From Nemophila menziesii (taxonomy: Eukaryota; Streptophyta; Magnoliopsida; Boraginales; Hydrophyllaceae), in contig JARWIR010000008.1 in assembly GCA_029959085.1 (NCBI GenBank), positions 5,580,001 through 5,644,000 of the forward strand: a stretch of DNA of 64,000 nt, given 5' to 3'. Below the pieces are notes generated by a model that saw only the letters and a list, made by a program, of their open reading frames with translations, ran no database searches and was not told where the DNA came from. Position 1 is the stretch's first letter; each line of letters starts with the position of its first letter. Shown piece by piece: positions 32,176 through 42,300 of this stretch. Both the position numbers and the translations under genes were made by a program.

Positions 32176-32311
32176 GCGGTACACCGGACCTTGGGTGCGG
32201 TACACCGCAGATGTGCGGACCAGGGCACGGAGCATGGCTAGCCCGGGACTAGAAAATGAGCAATAATCGGAAGTTGGCGCGGTGCACCTCACCAACCCCG
32301 CGGTGCACCGC
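32176..32311 (+). repeat. GC-rich palindromic motifs in the U3 of the Sirevirus-like 5' LTR
   Basis: The motifs are GCGGTACACCGG (32176-32187), GCGGTACACCGC (32197-32208), TGCGGACCAGGGCACGG (from 32213) and CGGTGCACCGC (ending 32311). The same motifs occur in the second LTR at 36114-36250. The vocabulary, including TGCGGACCA.GGCACGGA, matches the Athila-type arrays. Confidence 0.85.
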
Positions 32312-32419
32312 AGGTTAGGGTTTTCTGCAGCAAAATGAAGACAAAAGGAATAGATCCGTTGGGGATATTAAAATATCCGTTGGAGACAAGTCTTATGACC
32401 GTTGGGAGCATTTTGCAGC

Positions 32420-32426
32420 TATAAAT
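32420..32426 (+). promoter_or_regulatory. TATA box of the Sirevirus-like 5' LTR
   Basis: TATAAAT in 'gcagctataaattgaagg' lies about 110 bp downstream of the last palindromic motif and is conserved in the second LTR near 36339. It is the likely core promoter. Confidence 0.6.
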
Positions 32427-33232
32427 TGAAGGTCTTTCAAGGCTACAATTACACCTTCAACCCATATGGCTTAATTGTTATCATCCAAGAAGGTGTCAAG
32501 AGCTATAATTGTCATATCTACTCATTCAAGGAGTAAATCAAAGGAGCTTCAAAGTTATTATTTACTCAAGAGAAGTTTTAAGCTTATAGTTATATCATCT
32601 CTTTAGGAGTTCATTAACAAAGTTGTTTCACCCTTTAAACACTTTGTATTTATCCTCTTAATTCTAGTTCTTGTAATAGATAGGTTAAGAGAGAATTTGA
32701 GTATCGGGAGTATACTCGGTGTCCTTGTGTTGTGATTACACAAGAGTTTCCTGCGTGGTTTCGAAGAGGTTGTCCTTTGTGTTATCGAAGAGGTTGAAAG
32801 GGTTATTGTGTTCTCGACCCGGTTAAGAGAGACACGGGAGCTTAGTGAAAATCTTGAAATCCTAAGGAGGCTTCCTTAGGTAGTGGATGTAGGGAAACCG
32901 AACCACTATAAATCGTGTGTATCTTTCTATCCCTACTCTTTTACTTTCCGCACTTTATATGTTTGATAATATGCTAGTATGAATATTGTGATATTGATTA
33001 TCTAGTTTATCTAACATATTGTCATCTAGAGTAGAAAGAGATTAGAAACTCGTTTTACTTGTATCACTTATATATCGAACCTCTTAGCTTATCCTTTGCA
33101 TGATCCCATAAGTGTTTGATATATTAGTTTACTTAGAAGTTTCTTTCTTAAACTTATAATTGTCCAAAAGATTTTTAATTAGGCATTAATCTTATTAGTA
33201 ATCCTATTCACCCCCCCTCTAGGACTTTCAAT

Positions 33233-33246
33233 TGGTATCAGAGCCT
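33233..33246 (+). other. Initiator-tRNA-Met primer binding site
   Basis: TGGTATCAGAGCCT lies two bases after the LTR end. TGGTATCAGAGC is the usual copia primer site complementary to plant initiator tRNA-Met. Confidence 0.92.
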
Positions 33247-33440
33247 AACTCTACGTGAATAGCTTAACCGTTAGTAGAGTAAACGATTTGGAATTTAATC
33301 TTTTGGAAGAGTTGTTTTCTACACAACCTCCATTTTCTTGTAGGTGATCGTTACTTTGCTTGGAGGAAACGAATGGAAGAATTAATATACGAAAGAACAC
33401 TCAAATCTCGAAAAAGGAAAATCCGGTGATTTCTTTTCTT
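33247..33440 (+). pseudogene. gag: Start-of-gag remnant in the Sirevirus-like element
   Basis: Near 33320-33410 the translation shows a short gag-like stretch (DRYFAWRKRMEELIYERT, like the W..RM motif at the start of copia gag). No further coding sequence follows. The remainder of gag-pol is deleted. Confidence 0.45.
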
Positions 33441-33599
33441 TATCTCGTATATATTTTTTTTTGCGTTCCTCCTTATGGCTTGTGTTTATAATTATGATTT
33501 GGTTTTGATTTGATTAGTTGTGTTTATCATGTTTTATCTTTGGATATTATCTTGTGTTACTAATCATTTTTTCTTTGTTATAAATGATATTGCATCAAA

Positions 33600-35090
33600 A
33601 TCACTTGAATCATGTTATTGCACTTTATCTCTTAGAATTTTGGTAATTGCATTTTAATCCTCAAAATTTTCAAAATTGCACTTTGACCCCTCATAGTTAT
33701 TAAATTCTCCAAAGTGTCATAGTTTGGATTTCATAATCTTTCACTTGTAAAATTTGCCTTTTAGTTCATATTTTTGAAAAATTGCATTTTTAGTCCCTAC
33801 TATGTAAAATTGATTTTTAGTCCCTCAACGATTATAAATTGCACTTTTTATTCTTACAAGTTTTTATATCTTTTAAAAGTGCCTATTGATTGATAAAAGG
33901 GAAAAAGATCAAAGATATTAGTTTACACTTTCAAATCTTAATTTATCTTTGATCACAAATTTGCATTTTCATATGGGTGAGTTTTTTAATGAAATTGCTT
34001 TTCAAAATATTTTTCCGATAATTTTTTGATTTTCCCATAGCATTTCAAAATTGTTTTTATGCATAGAATTATGGGGAATTACTCCATTATTGGTCATTAA
34101 CTCATTTGCATGAAATTGTTTAGGCTTACTATCTATATGTTGTGCTTCATTATGTGCTTATATGGTTTATTCCCTATTGTGCAAATATCTTGTATGACTT
34201 GACCTTTTCATACTTAAAATTGCTTAACTTTGATTTTGGGTCTTTTCGTATTTTTTAGAATATATAGGGGTATTTGTGAAATAAATCGTTTTCTTTGTTT
34301 TCAGGTTTTACTTTGTGTTTCTTTTCAGAACAAAAATTATCTTATAAGTTTTATACCATTCCGAATCTTTTGGGGAAGTTTCGAATGTGTTTCGGGTGTT
34401 TTTTAAAAGAACCAAAAAATTCCTTCTTGTTCACTTCGCCGAACGTTTTTGCGGTGCACCGGACCACTCCGCGGTACACCGCGATCCAGGGTTTATGTCT
34501 TTGTTATTTTTCTTTATCTTTCGCCCAGTTTATTCGCAAACATATTCTACAGTGCGGTACACCGCACAGTAATCGCGGTACACCGCGGAATAGGGTTTCG
34601 CCTGGATCCATGTTTTGGATTTTTAGGATTTTATTGCTATATTTGGTATGATTTGGATAATTGGTTTAGTATGCTTTGTTTTAATTTCGGATATTTGATG
34701 TTTAGATGCTTTAATTATATGCTTCGGATTTTATATTGTTGTGTTGATGTTGCTAACTCTTTCCTTGATGATATAGGTACTATTGCATCATTTATCCTTG
34801 ATCTTGTTTTATTTTGCATTGTGGTCCCTATTGGTTGAAAATATTGCATTGTGATCCCTATAGGTTGGAAAATGTTGATTTGAGGTCCCTATAGTTTGAA
34901 CAAGTTGCATTTAGCTTTCTTATGCTTGAAAATTACACCTAGGTCCCTATTGTCTTGAGAAAGTTATACTTAGGTCCTTAAAGTTTTTCAAAATTGCATT
35001 TAGTCCCTAAACTTTTGAAAAATGCATATTGACCCCTATACTTTTCAAAGATTAAATTTTACCCCTTTATTTCTTAAAATCGGTTCAAAT
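33600..35090 (+). repeat. Degenerate 'ttgcatttagtccctatagtt' repeats inside the Sirevirus-like element
   Basis: Two clusters (33640-33870 and 34805-35060) consist of degenerate units of about 35-40 bp with the core TTGCATTTAGTCCCT followed by an A/T-rich half containing 'tttgaaaa'. The clusters frame the GC-rich palindromic block at 34451-34586. No coding potential is seen, although T-rich frames stay open by chance. Confidence 0.7.
34451..34586 (+). repeat. GC-rich palindromic motifs inside the Sirevirus-like element
   Basis: GCGGTGCACCGG (34451-34462) is followed by three exact copies of GCGGTACACCGC (34471-34482, 34554-34565, 34575-34586). The same word occurs in both LTRs of this element and, as variants, in the Athila-type elements. 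Confidence 0.88.
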
Positions 35091-35102
35091 GTTCTTATTG
35101 GT

Positions 35103-35772
35103 AAAAGGGGAGAAATTATTGGTCAAACATTTTCAAAATTGAAGCAAACACTCTATGCATTTTGTGAGGGGGAGTTTTTCTTAAATCTTTGAAAACTCAA
35201 ATGCTTGGTTAATCGTTTGTACTAATCGTTTATCTTATAATTGCACTAATCGTTTGTGTTGTTATAAAGCTTATAAGATGAAAATCTATCAATCAAGAAG
35301 TTGGTAAAACGTTCTTATCCCTTATCCCTTATATATTTCTTCATCTTTTTTCATGCTTTGCAATTGTTGATCTTTGTGCATCTCAAATTAAAATGTTTTA
35401 ATTGCTCTAAACTCTTGGACTCCTTTTATCATTGTTTAAAATCTATTCACTTGAGTTTTAGCTCTTCTATGTTTAGTTGTTTGATTTTATTTTATTATCC
35501 CGTCTTTTTGATGAAGACAAAGGGGGAGAAATATGTGCACTAAAACTTTCCAAATTACACTTTACAAAACTCACAAATGCATATCATTTTAATAAAAATA
35601 CACTTTGACATAATGCTTGTTGTGAGGGGGAGTTAGACTCCATATGTGCTTTATTCCTTAACATCTTGTATGCACATTGATAGGGGGAGCATAACTCCTT
35701 TAGAGATTAAACTTTCATATCATTCCTAAGGTGTTTTAGTGAAGGATTTGTCATCATCAAAAAGAGGGAGAT
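35103..35772 (+). other. Multiple polypurine tracts before the 3' LTR of the Sirevirus-like element
   Basis: Purine blocks occur at 35103-35113 (AAAAGGGGAGA), 35166-35173, 35517-35529 (ACAAAGGGGGAGA), 35624-35631, 35682-35689 and 35759-35770 (AAAAAGAGGGAG, next to the LTR). Repeated tracts in this place are described for Sireviruses. The last one is the probable plus-strand primer. Confidence 0.8.
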
Positions 35773-37157
35773 TGTTGGCATATAGCATCCCTTAATAGGT
35801 TGTTTTAATGTGACAAATCCTCTTGTGTTTAGTGTGCTAATTATTCTTGTTATACATATTCTATCTTGCACTCTAATTCATCAAAAGCACATTCTTTATC
35901 ATTTAGATCAAAGCTTTATTGTTTTATCTTAAGAAACTAATTCTCATACAAATACCTTTAACCTTATCTTTGTGTACATTGAGAATTAGCTTTAGTGATC
36001 AACTACAAAGTTTATTAGAATGATGTTCTCTACAACTCTCGTGGAGAAAGTTTTCTAATCCGAGCATCGTAGTAAAAGATATACTCATTAAAAGGTGTTT
36101 TAAACCTTTGGCGCGGTACACCGGACCTTGGGTGCGGTACACCGCAGATGTGCGGACCAGGGCACGGAGCATGGCTAGCCCGGGACTAGAAAATGAGCAA
36201 TAAGCGAAAGTTGGCGCGGTGCACCTCACCAACCCCCGCGGTGCACCGCAGGTTAGGGTTTTCTGCAGCAAAATGAAGACAAAAGGAATAGATCCGTTGG
36301 AGACAAGTCTTATGACCGTTGGGAGCATTTTGCAGCTATAAATTGAAGGTCTTTCAAGGCTACAATTACACCTTCAACCCATATACACTTAGGGGCTTAA
36401 TTGTTATCATCCAAGAAGGTGTCAAGAGCTATAATTGTCATATCTACTCATTCAAGGAGTAAATCAAAGGAGCTTCAAAGTTATTATTTACTCAAGAGAA
36501 GTTTTAAGCTTATAGTTATATCATCTCTTTAGGAGTTCATTAGCAAAGTTGTTTCACCCTTTAAACACTTTGTATCTATCCTCTTAATTCTAGTTCTTGT
36601 AATAGATAGGTTAAGAGAGAATTTGAGTATCGGGAGTATACTCGGTGTCCTTGTGTTGTGATTACACAAGAGTTTCCTTCGTGGTTTCGAAGAGGTTGTC
36701 CTTCGTGTTATCGAAGAGGTTGTAAGGGTTATTGTGTTCTCGACCCGGTTAAGAGAGACACGGGAGCTTAGTGAAAAGCTTGAAATCCTAAGGAGGCTTC
36801 CTTAGGTAGTGGATGTAGGGAAACCGAACCACTATAAATCGTGTGTATCTTTCTATCCCTACTCTATTTACTTTCCGCACTTTATATGTTTGATAATATG
36901 CTAGTATGAATATTGTGATATTGATTATCTAGTTTATCTAACATATTGTCATCTAGAGTAGTAAGAGATTAGAAACTCGTTTTACTTGTATCACTTATAT
37001 ATCGAACCTCTTAGCTTATCCTTTGCATGATCCCATAAGTGTTTGATATATTAGTTTACTTAGAAGTTTCTTTCTTAAACTTATAATTGTCCAAAAGATT
37101 TTTAATTAGGCATTAATCTTATTAGTAATCCTATTCACCACCCCTCTAGGACTTTCA
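35773..37157 (+). repeat. 3' LTR of the Sirevirus-like element
   Basis: It pairs with 31836-33230, ends GGACTTTCA and is followed by TSD CACTT. It has 'catatacacttaggggctt' where the 5' LTR has 'catatggctt' (near 36380), and it lacks the 21-bp segment. Otherwise it is almost identical. Confidence 0.92.
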
Positions 37158-37162
37158 CACTT

Positions 37163-39239
37163 CTATAACAATTGATGATCATTCCTTGTACATAATTTAT
37201 ACCTATCCCAAAATAAATTATTCGCCTAACCCAAAAAAACAATGGATAATCCGATTTTTTTTTAATTCATTTATTTACATAATATTTAATTATGATATTA
37301 TAATTAAATTAAACAATAGATTAATGTTATAATTTTGAATTGTTGTATTACACTAAATTAGTTAAATATATTAATTTAGGATTTAGAATTTTGTTTAGAT
37401 AATTTATATAATTATTAAAAAAATAGGTTAATTAAAATACTTGATCGTTGATTCTATGTACAAGTTAAAATAAAATAATTTTACTCAATTAGTTTTGGAT
37501 TTATAATTATAATATGTTAGTGATAGTGGTGGTTTGACAACTGCGTCGTTTGTTGTAGTCGGAATTGGTTGTGGTCCGCGATGGTCGGTGGAGCTGTTCG
37601 TCGAAAATTACCGGTGGTAGAATTGAATTTCTTGGTGGTGATAGAGCGCGGCGAATTCGTTGGTGGAGGATGACCGGTGGTGGGATCGGTGCCACGATTG
37701 TTAAAGATAGTGGTTCAATAACGATAATGGGTGTCCGACGACGGATATGGCATTTGTAGTTACAGTTGATTTTTAATTATATAGAAAAATTATTTTTATA
37801 CATAAAATACACTCTTTTATATAATCTAATTTTGATCTTTACTATGATATTTACTTATTTTTAATATTAAACAAATAGTTAATCATAATTTTTTTCGAAC
37901 ATCACCACCATCGTTGCCGGAACACCACCCCTGACTACCATCGCCAACCCGAACCAATTCTGATTACAACCATCTACATGAGTGAACCTATTACCAAGTA
38001 ATTACGAAAATACATATCTTGCATGTTCGTGGTTGCCTACATGCATGTGACCTTTCTATAAAGCAACATATTATAACCAGCCGACAGCTTCATGTTCGCA
38101 AACAATGCTATTGCCTATATATGTATATAGGGTAGACTAACTCGAAGTACGTAGTACTTAACATAAACGTGTTTATTGTCCAAACTAGTACTCTAGTAGT
38201 ATCATGATCGGGTTGTTTTCATCTTTTTTTTACCGCTCCCGAGGAATGTCGAAATTAAATGTAATATTTGGTAAGGTAAAATAGAAAAAAAATTCACCCA
38301 ACTTATTCATAAGTTTTAATTTATATATAATATTATTAAATTTACATTGTATTTCAGAAATTGGGATTATGTAAACTTTATGATGAATCTTTCTTGGCTG
38401 AAAATGACCCCTTTCTTCGTTAAGAGAACTATCTACTAACAAACAAAGTAATCTATATTAAATATTAATTAAAGATCGAATAAAGATTACCTAAATATTT
38501 GCTAACCGAAACAGATCTTGAGAAGATTACTCTAAATTATCTAATAATATTTGAGAGTACAAACCATTATCTTTATTAAATTTTGTTTCCGTACTGCTTT
38601 GTTTAATTAATGTAATAAATAAATGATCAATAGGAATGTTAAGTTTTCCTCGAGCCCCTAACCCTTTAAGTAATTTAATGGAATTTGTCTTTTGTCCCTT
38701 TGTATTTGTAATAGTAATAAAAAACGTACTTATGTTTTTTTTAAAATATTTTATAATTACTTTTAATTCAAATATATTTTAACTCGAATAAAATTCAATT
38801 TTAATAAAATTTAATCTACAAAATATTTTAAAAAATAGAATAATTGTCAATTTTAAACACAAGATTTCCTTTTAAGCATTTTAAACGCGTAGTTGATTTT
38901 TTTTTCTCAAATATAAATATATCAACAAAAGAAATTATGAAAAATTTAACTAATAATACCATATCAATTACACATGATTAATCTACTAAAACAAATGTTT
39001 TAAAAAATCTTTTTTAACTATATATTTTCATATATGATCATAATTTTATAAATCTATAATTTTAGCAAGAATATAATTTTAAGTTCACACACAAAATTTC
39101 AATAGAAAAATCCAAAGGAATAAAAGATATTATATATTTTCCATTTATTCTATTAAGTTTGTTTTATTTTAATAGTATATGTTAATATTTATTGACGTGT
39201 ATCATGTATAAGTTTCTTTATTCTTTTCTTTATTCTTTT
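37163..39239. other. AT-rich spacer without recognised genes
   Basis: The region is mostly A+T-rich. A G+C-richer block at 37500-37750 ('ggtggt', 'ccggtgg' words) and its loose reverse complement at 37900-37980 ('caccacc', 'ccatcgcc') frame about 150 bp of AT-rich sequence. This is possibly a degraded inverted-repeat element. Two opposite short frames (37507-37759) over the block are not convincing genes. I see nothing in 38200-39239. Confidence 0.4.
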
Positions 39240-39254
39240 TTCTTATTACTACTC
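39240..39254. repeat. 15-bp target site duplication of LINE A
   Basis: TTCTTATTACTACTC here is repeated at 44494-44508, exactly framing the LINE between them. The length is typical for L1-type target-primed insertion. Confidence 0.92.
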
Positions 39255-39301
39255 TTTTTTTTTTTTTTTTTTTTTGTCAATTACAACCGAAAAGAAAAAG
39301 A

Positions 39302-42300
39302 TTAAATGTTACAAAGATTATTCAACATCCTATCGAAATCCACCAAGGAGCAGTCCATCCAGCTAGGAATAATGATGTTTCTTCTTATACACTTAGCTAG
39401 TGCATCTGCCGTTGTGTTATAACATCTATTAATGTGTTTAACCTCCCATCCAGGGTACCGACCAATCCAACTTTCGATTTCCGAAAGAATGGGTTTTAGG
39501 CTCCAGTGAAGCCCGGTCTTCTGTTTAATTCCTTGAATCAACTCAAGGTTGTCAGAGTAGAATGAAACTCTCTGACTGGTAAGATCATGGGAAGATCTCA
39601 TGGCTAATAACATCGCCCACGCTTCTCCTTCTATGACGTCTTTGATCTTGCATCTCAAATTAATCTTCCTTTCAATCCGTCCGCTAGAATTTATTCCAAC
39701 TCCCGCTATACCTGCATGACTATTCCTGTTAATAAAAGATGTGTCGCACATCCAGATCATATCAGCCGTATCCTCACTCGCTGGGTTATCAATAATTGTG
39801 GTTCTTTCATTTCTTCTCTCCGATTTATTATGCCACATATTAATTTTATCACCAAAAAATCTCCGCATTGAATCTTTAACCCTATAGAAGATGTCTTCAA
39901 TTGACCACTTTTTCTTTTCATGAAAGCATCTCATTCTTTCCTTCCAGATATTCCACATAATAGATAAAATATACGCTGTTACCACTTTCTTATCCCACCC
40001 ATTAGTCGAAAAACTTTTAATCGTTTTAAGTAGCCATTCCGCCATGTTATCTTGACATGATACATCGATTCTAATCTGCAGAGGTGACTTGGCCCACACT
40101 TCTTGACTAAAAGGGCATCTTAAAATGAGATGTGTCACGTTCTCCCCTTCCATCTCACACCACTCACAAACGTCTTCCTTTAAACATCTTCTTCTCACCA
40201 AGTTATTTTTCGTTGGGATCGCATTATTGCAAATTTTCCATCCAAAATTTTTAATTTTCGATTGTACATTTGCTCCCCATATGCTATTCCACAATTCGCT
40301 TTTTAAAACTTCGCCATTTCTCGATGTTTGGGCCACATTAGTAATCTCTTCATTAATCATAGCATGATATCCAGATTTAGTACAGTAATCACCATTCTTA
40401 GAGAAGGGCCAGATGATTTTATCAACCTTATTATCTTTGAAAATTGGGATATTTTGAATAAGTGAAACCACTTCATTTGAGAAAACGGATTTGAGTTTAT
40501 CAAAATCCCATCCATACCCGTGATAGCTAAACAATTCACTAACCTTTTCGACTGGACAGTCATCTGGTCTTGGTGCATAAAATCCTTCTTTTATCCAGCA
40601 ATGTTTCCAAATATTGATTTGTGTTCCATTCCCAACTTGCCAGATACAATGTTTTTTTAAGAATTGAAGTCCCTTAAAAAGACTACACCAACTCCATGAT
40701 CTTTTCTTATAAAGTTTGGCATCCCACATCTCGCAATCCGGAAAATAAATAGCTTTTAAGACTCTTGATACAAAGGACTCCGGCTTATGCAAGATCCTCC
40801 AGGCTTGCGCAGCCAACATTGCTATATTCATTTTATGAAAATCTCTAAATCCAAGGCCTCCAATTTTCTTTGATCTTGCTATTTTATTCCATGCAACCCA
40901 GTGAATTCTTTTCTTATGTGAAGTGTCCCACCAGAAGTTAGCAACAATGCTTGACATTTTCTTGCAAAGTGTTTTCGGAAATTCAAAGATCGACATAGCA
41001 TAATTAGGAATAGCTTGTAAGACTGCTTTGATCAGTACCTCTTTCCCGCCATCTGATAAAAGATTTGCCATCCAGCTTCGGGATTTATTAAGAAGACGAT
41101 CTTTGATGTAATTTAAATTTTGACTTTTTGCCCTTTTGACCGAAAGTGGAATCCCCATATATTTACCCAAATCATTAGTATTCCGTATATTAAGCAGACT
41201 AGAAAAGTTATCACGAACTTCATTAGGCGTATTTTTACTGAAGAAAACTGATGACTTGTGGAAGTTAATGCGTTGTCCGGAAGCCATACAATATTTCTTC
41301 ATGACCTCTTTAAATGTCTCGATTTCCTTTTGATTCACGTTAATAAAGAATAAAGCATCATCCGCAAATAATAAATGTGTGATAGTCGGGCACTGTCTAG
41401 TAATGTTGATACCTTTTATATCTCCTTCTCGGCAATGAAAATTAATAAGACTTATCAAACTTTCCGTAAGAAGAGAAAAAAGAAGCGGGGATAAGGGATC
41501 CCCTTGCCTCAAACCTTGAGTAGGATAAAATTTCTTTAATCTTTGCCCATTGACTTTAACTTGAAAGGACACCGAGGTAACACAATTCATAATCCATCCA
41601 ACCCATTTATCACAAAAACCCAGAGCAAAAAGAGTTTTTGCAAGAAAACTCCAATTCACTTGATCATAAGCTTTTTCCATATCCAATTTAATCGCCGCAT
41701 AATATTTTTTTGTAGTCCTTTTATTATTAAGAAAGAAAGAAATCTCTTGCGCAATCAAAATGTTATCCTGTATGCTTCTTCCTTTAATAAATGCAGTTTG
41801 AGTAGGAGACACCAATTCATCCATAAATCCTTGTAATCTTGTTGCCAGGATTTTAGCAATGATTTTGTAACAAAAATTAGCACACGCAATTGGCCTATAG
41901 TCTTTAACATTTTCTTGAGATGTACCCTTCGGGATGAGAGTAATAACCGAGTCATTGATTTTCTTGAGGTCCAAATTTGATTCAAAGAAATCCTTAACCA
42001 GATTAAAAATATCATTTTTAATAGTTTCCCAAAATTCATGATAAAATTTACCCGGTACTCCATCTGGTCCAGGAGCTTTTGACCCCGACATGTTAAAAGC
42101 TGCTTTTGTGACTTCCTCCATTATTGGTAATCTTGTAAGTTCTTCATTCATAGCATAAGTAACTTTCGAAGGGATGTATTGAGTAATGTTCGCACTATCC
42201 TCCGTTGGGTTTTCTTTGAATAAATTTTGATAATAGGAATTAATAGTATTTTTAATTTCTTTCGGTTTCTCTGTCCATTCCCCATCACCCGTTTTAATCA

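Larger units (their letters stand above)
31836..33230 (+). repeat. 5' LTR of the Sirevirus-like element
   Basis: It runs from TGTTGGCATA to GGACTTTCA. It contains GC-rich palindromic motifs (32176-32311), a TATA box at 32420 and a 'ggttgtcctttgtgttatcgaagagg'-type direct repeat near 32755-32800. It pairs with 35773-37157. A 21-bp segment near 32353-32373 flanked by ATCCGTTGG copies is missing from the other LTR. Confidence 0.92.
31836..37157 (+). mobile_element. Non-autonomous copia element of Sirevirus type (LARD-like)
   Basis: It has two direct LTRs (1395 and 1385 bp, nearly identical), TSD CACTT, an initiator-tRNA-Met primer site and a 3' purine tract. The 2.5-kb interior holds only a hint of gag at its start. 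It otherwise has non-coding repeats and six purine-rich GGGGGAG-like blocks, a layout known for Sireviruses. It cannot encode its own enzymes. The near identity of the LTRs shows recent movement, presumably by borrowed proteins. Confidence 0.88.

Noticed and set aside
34295..34838. Overlapping T-rich ORFs (61-129 codons) inside the Sirevirus-like element
   Set aside because: The frames follow T-rich sequence and the palindromic block, have no gag-pol similarity, and overlap each other in several frames.
37507..37759. Possible small host gene on either strand
   Set aside because: Both strands are open over the same GGTGGT-rich block. A loose inverted copy at 37900-37980 points to a decayed repeat.
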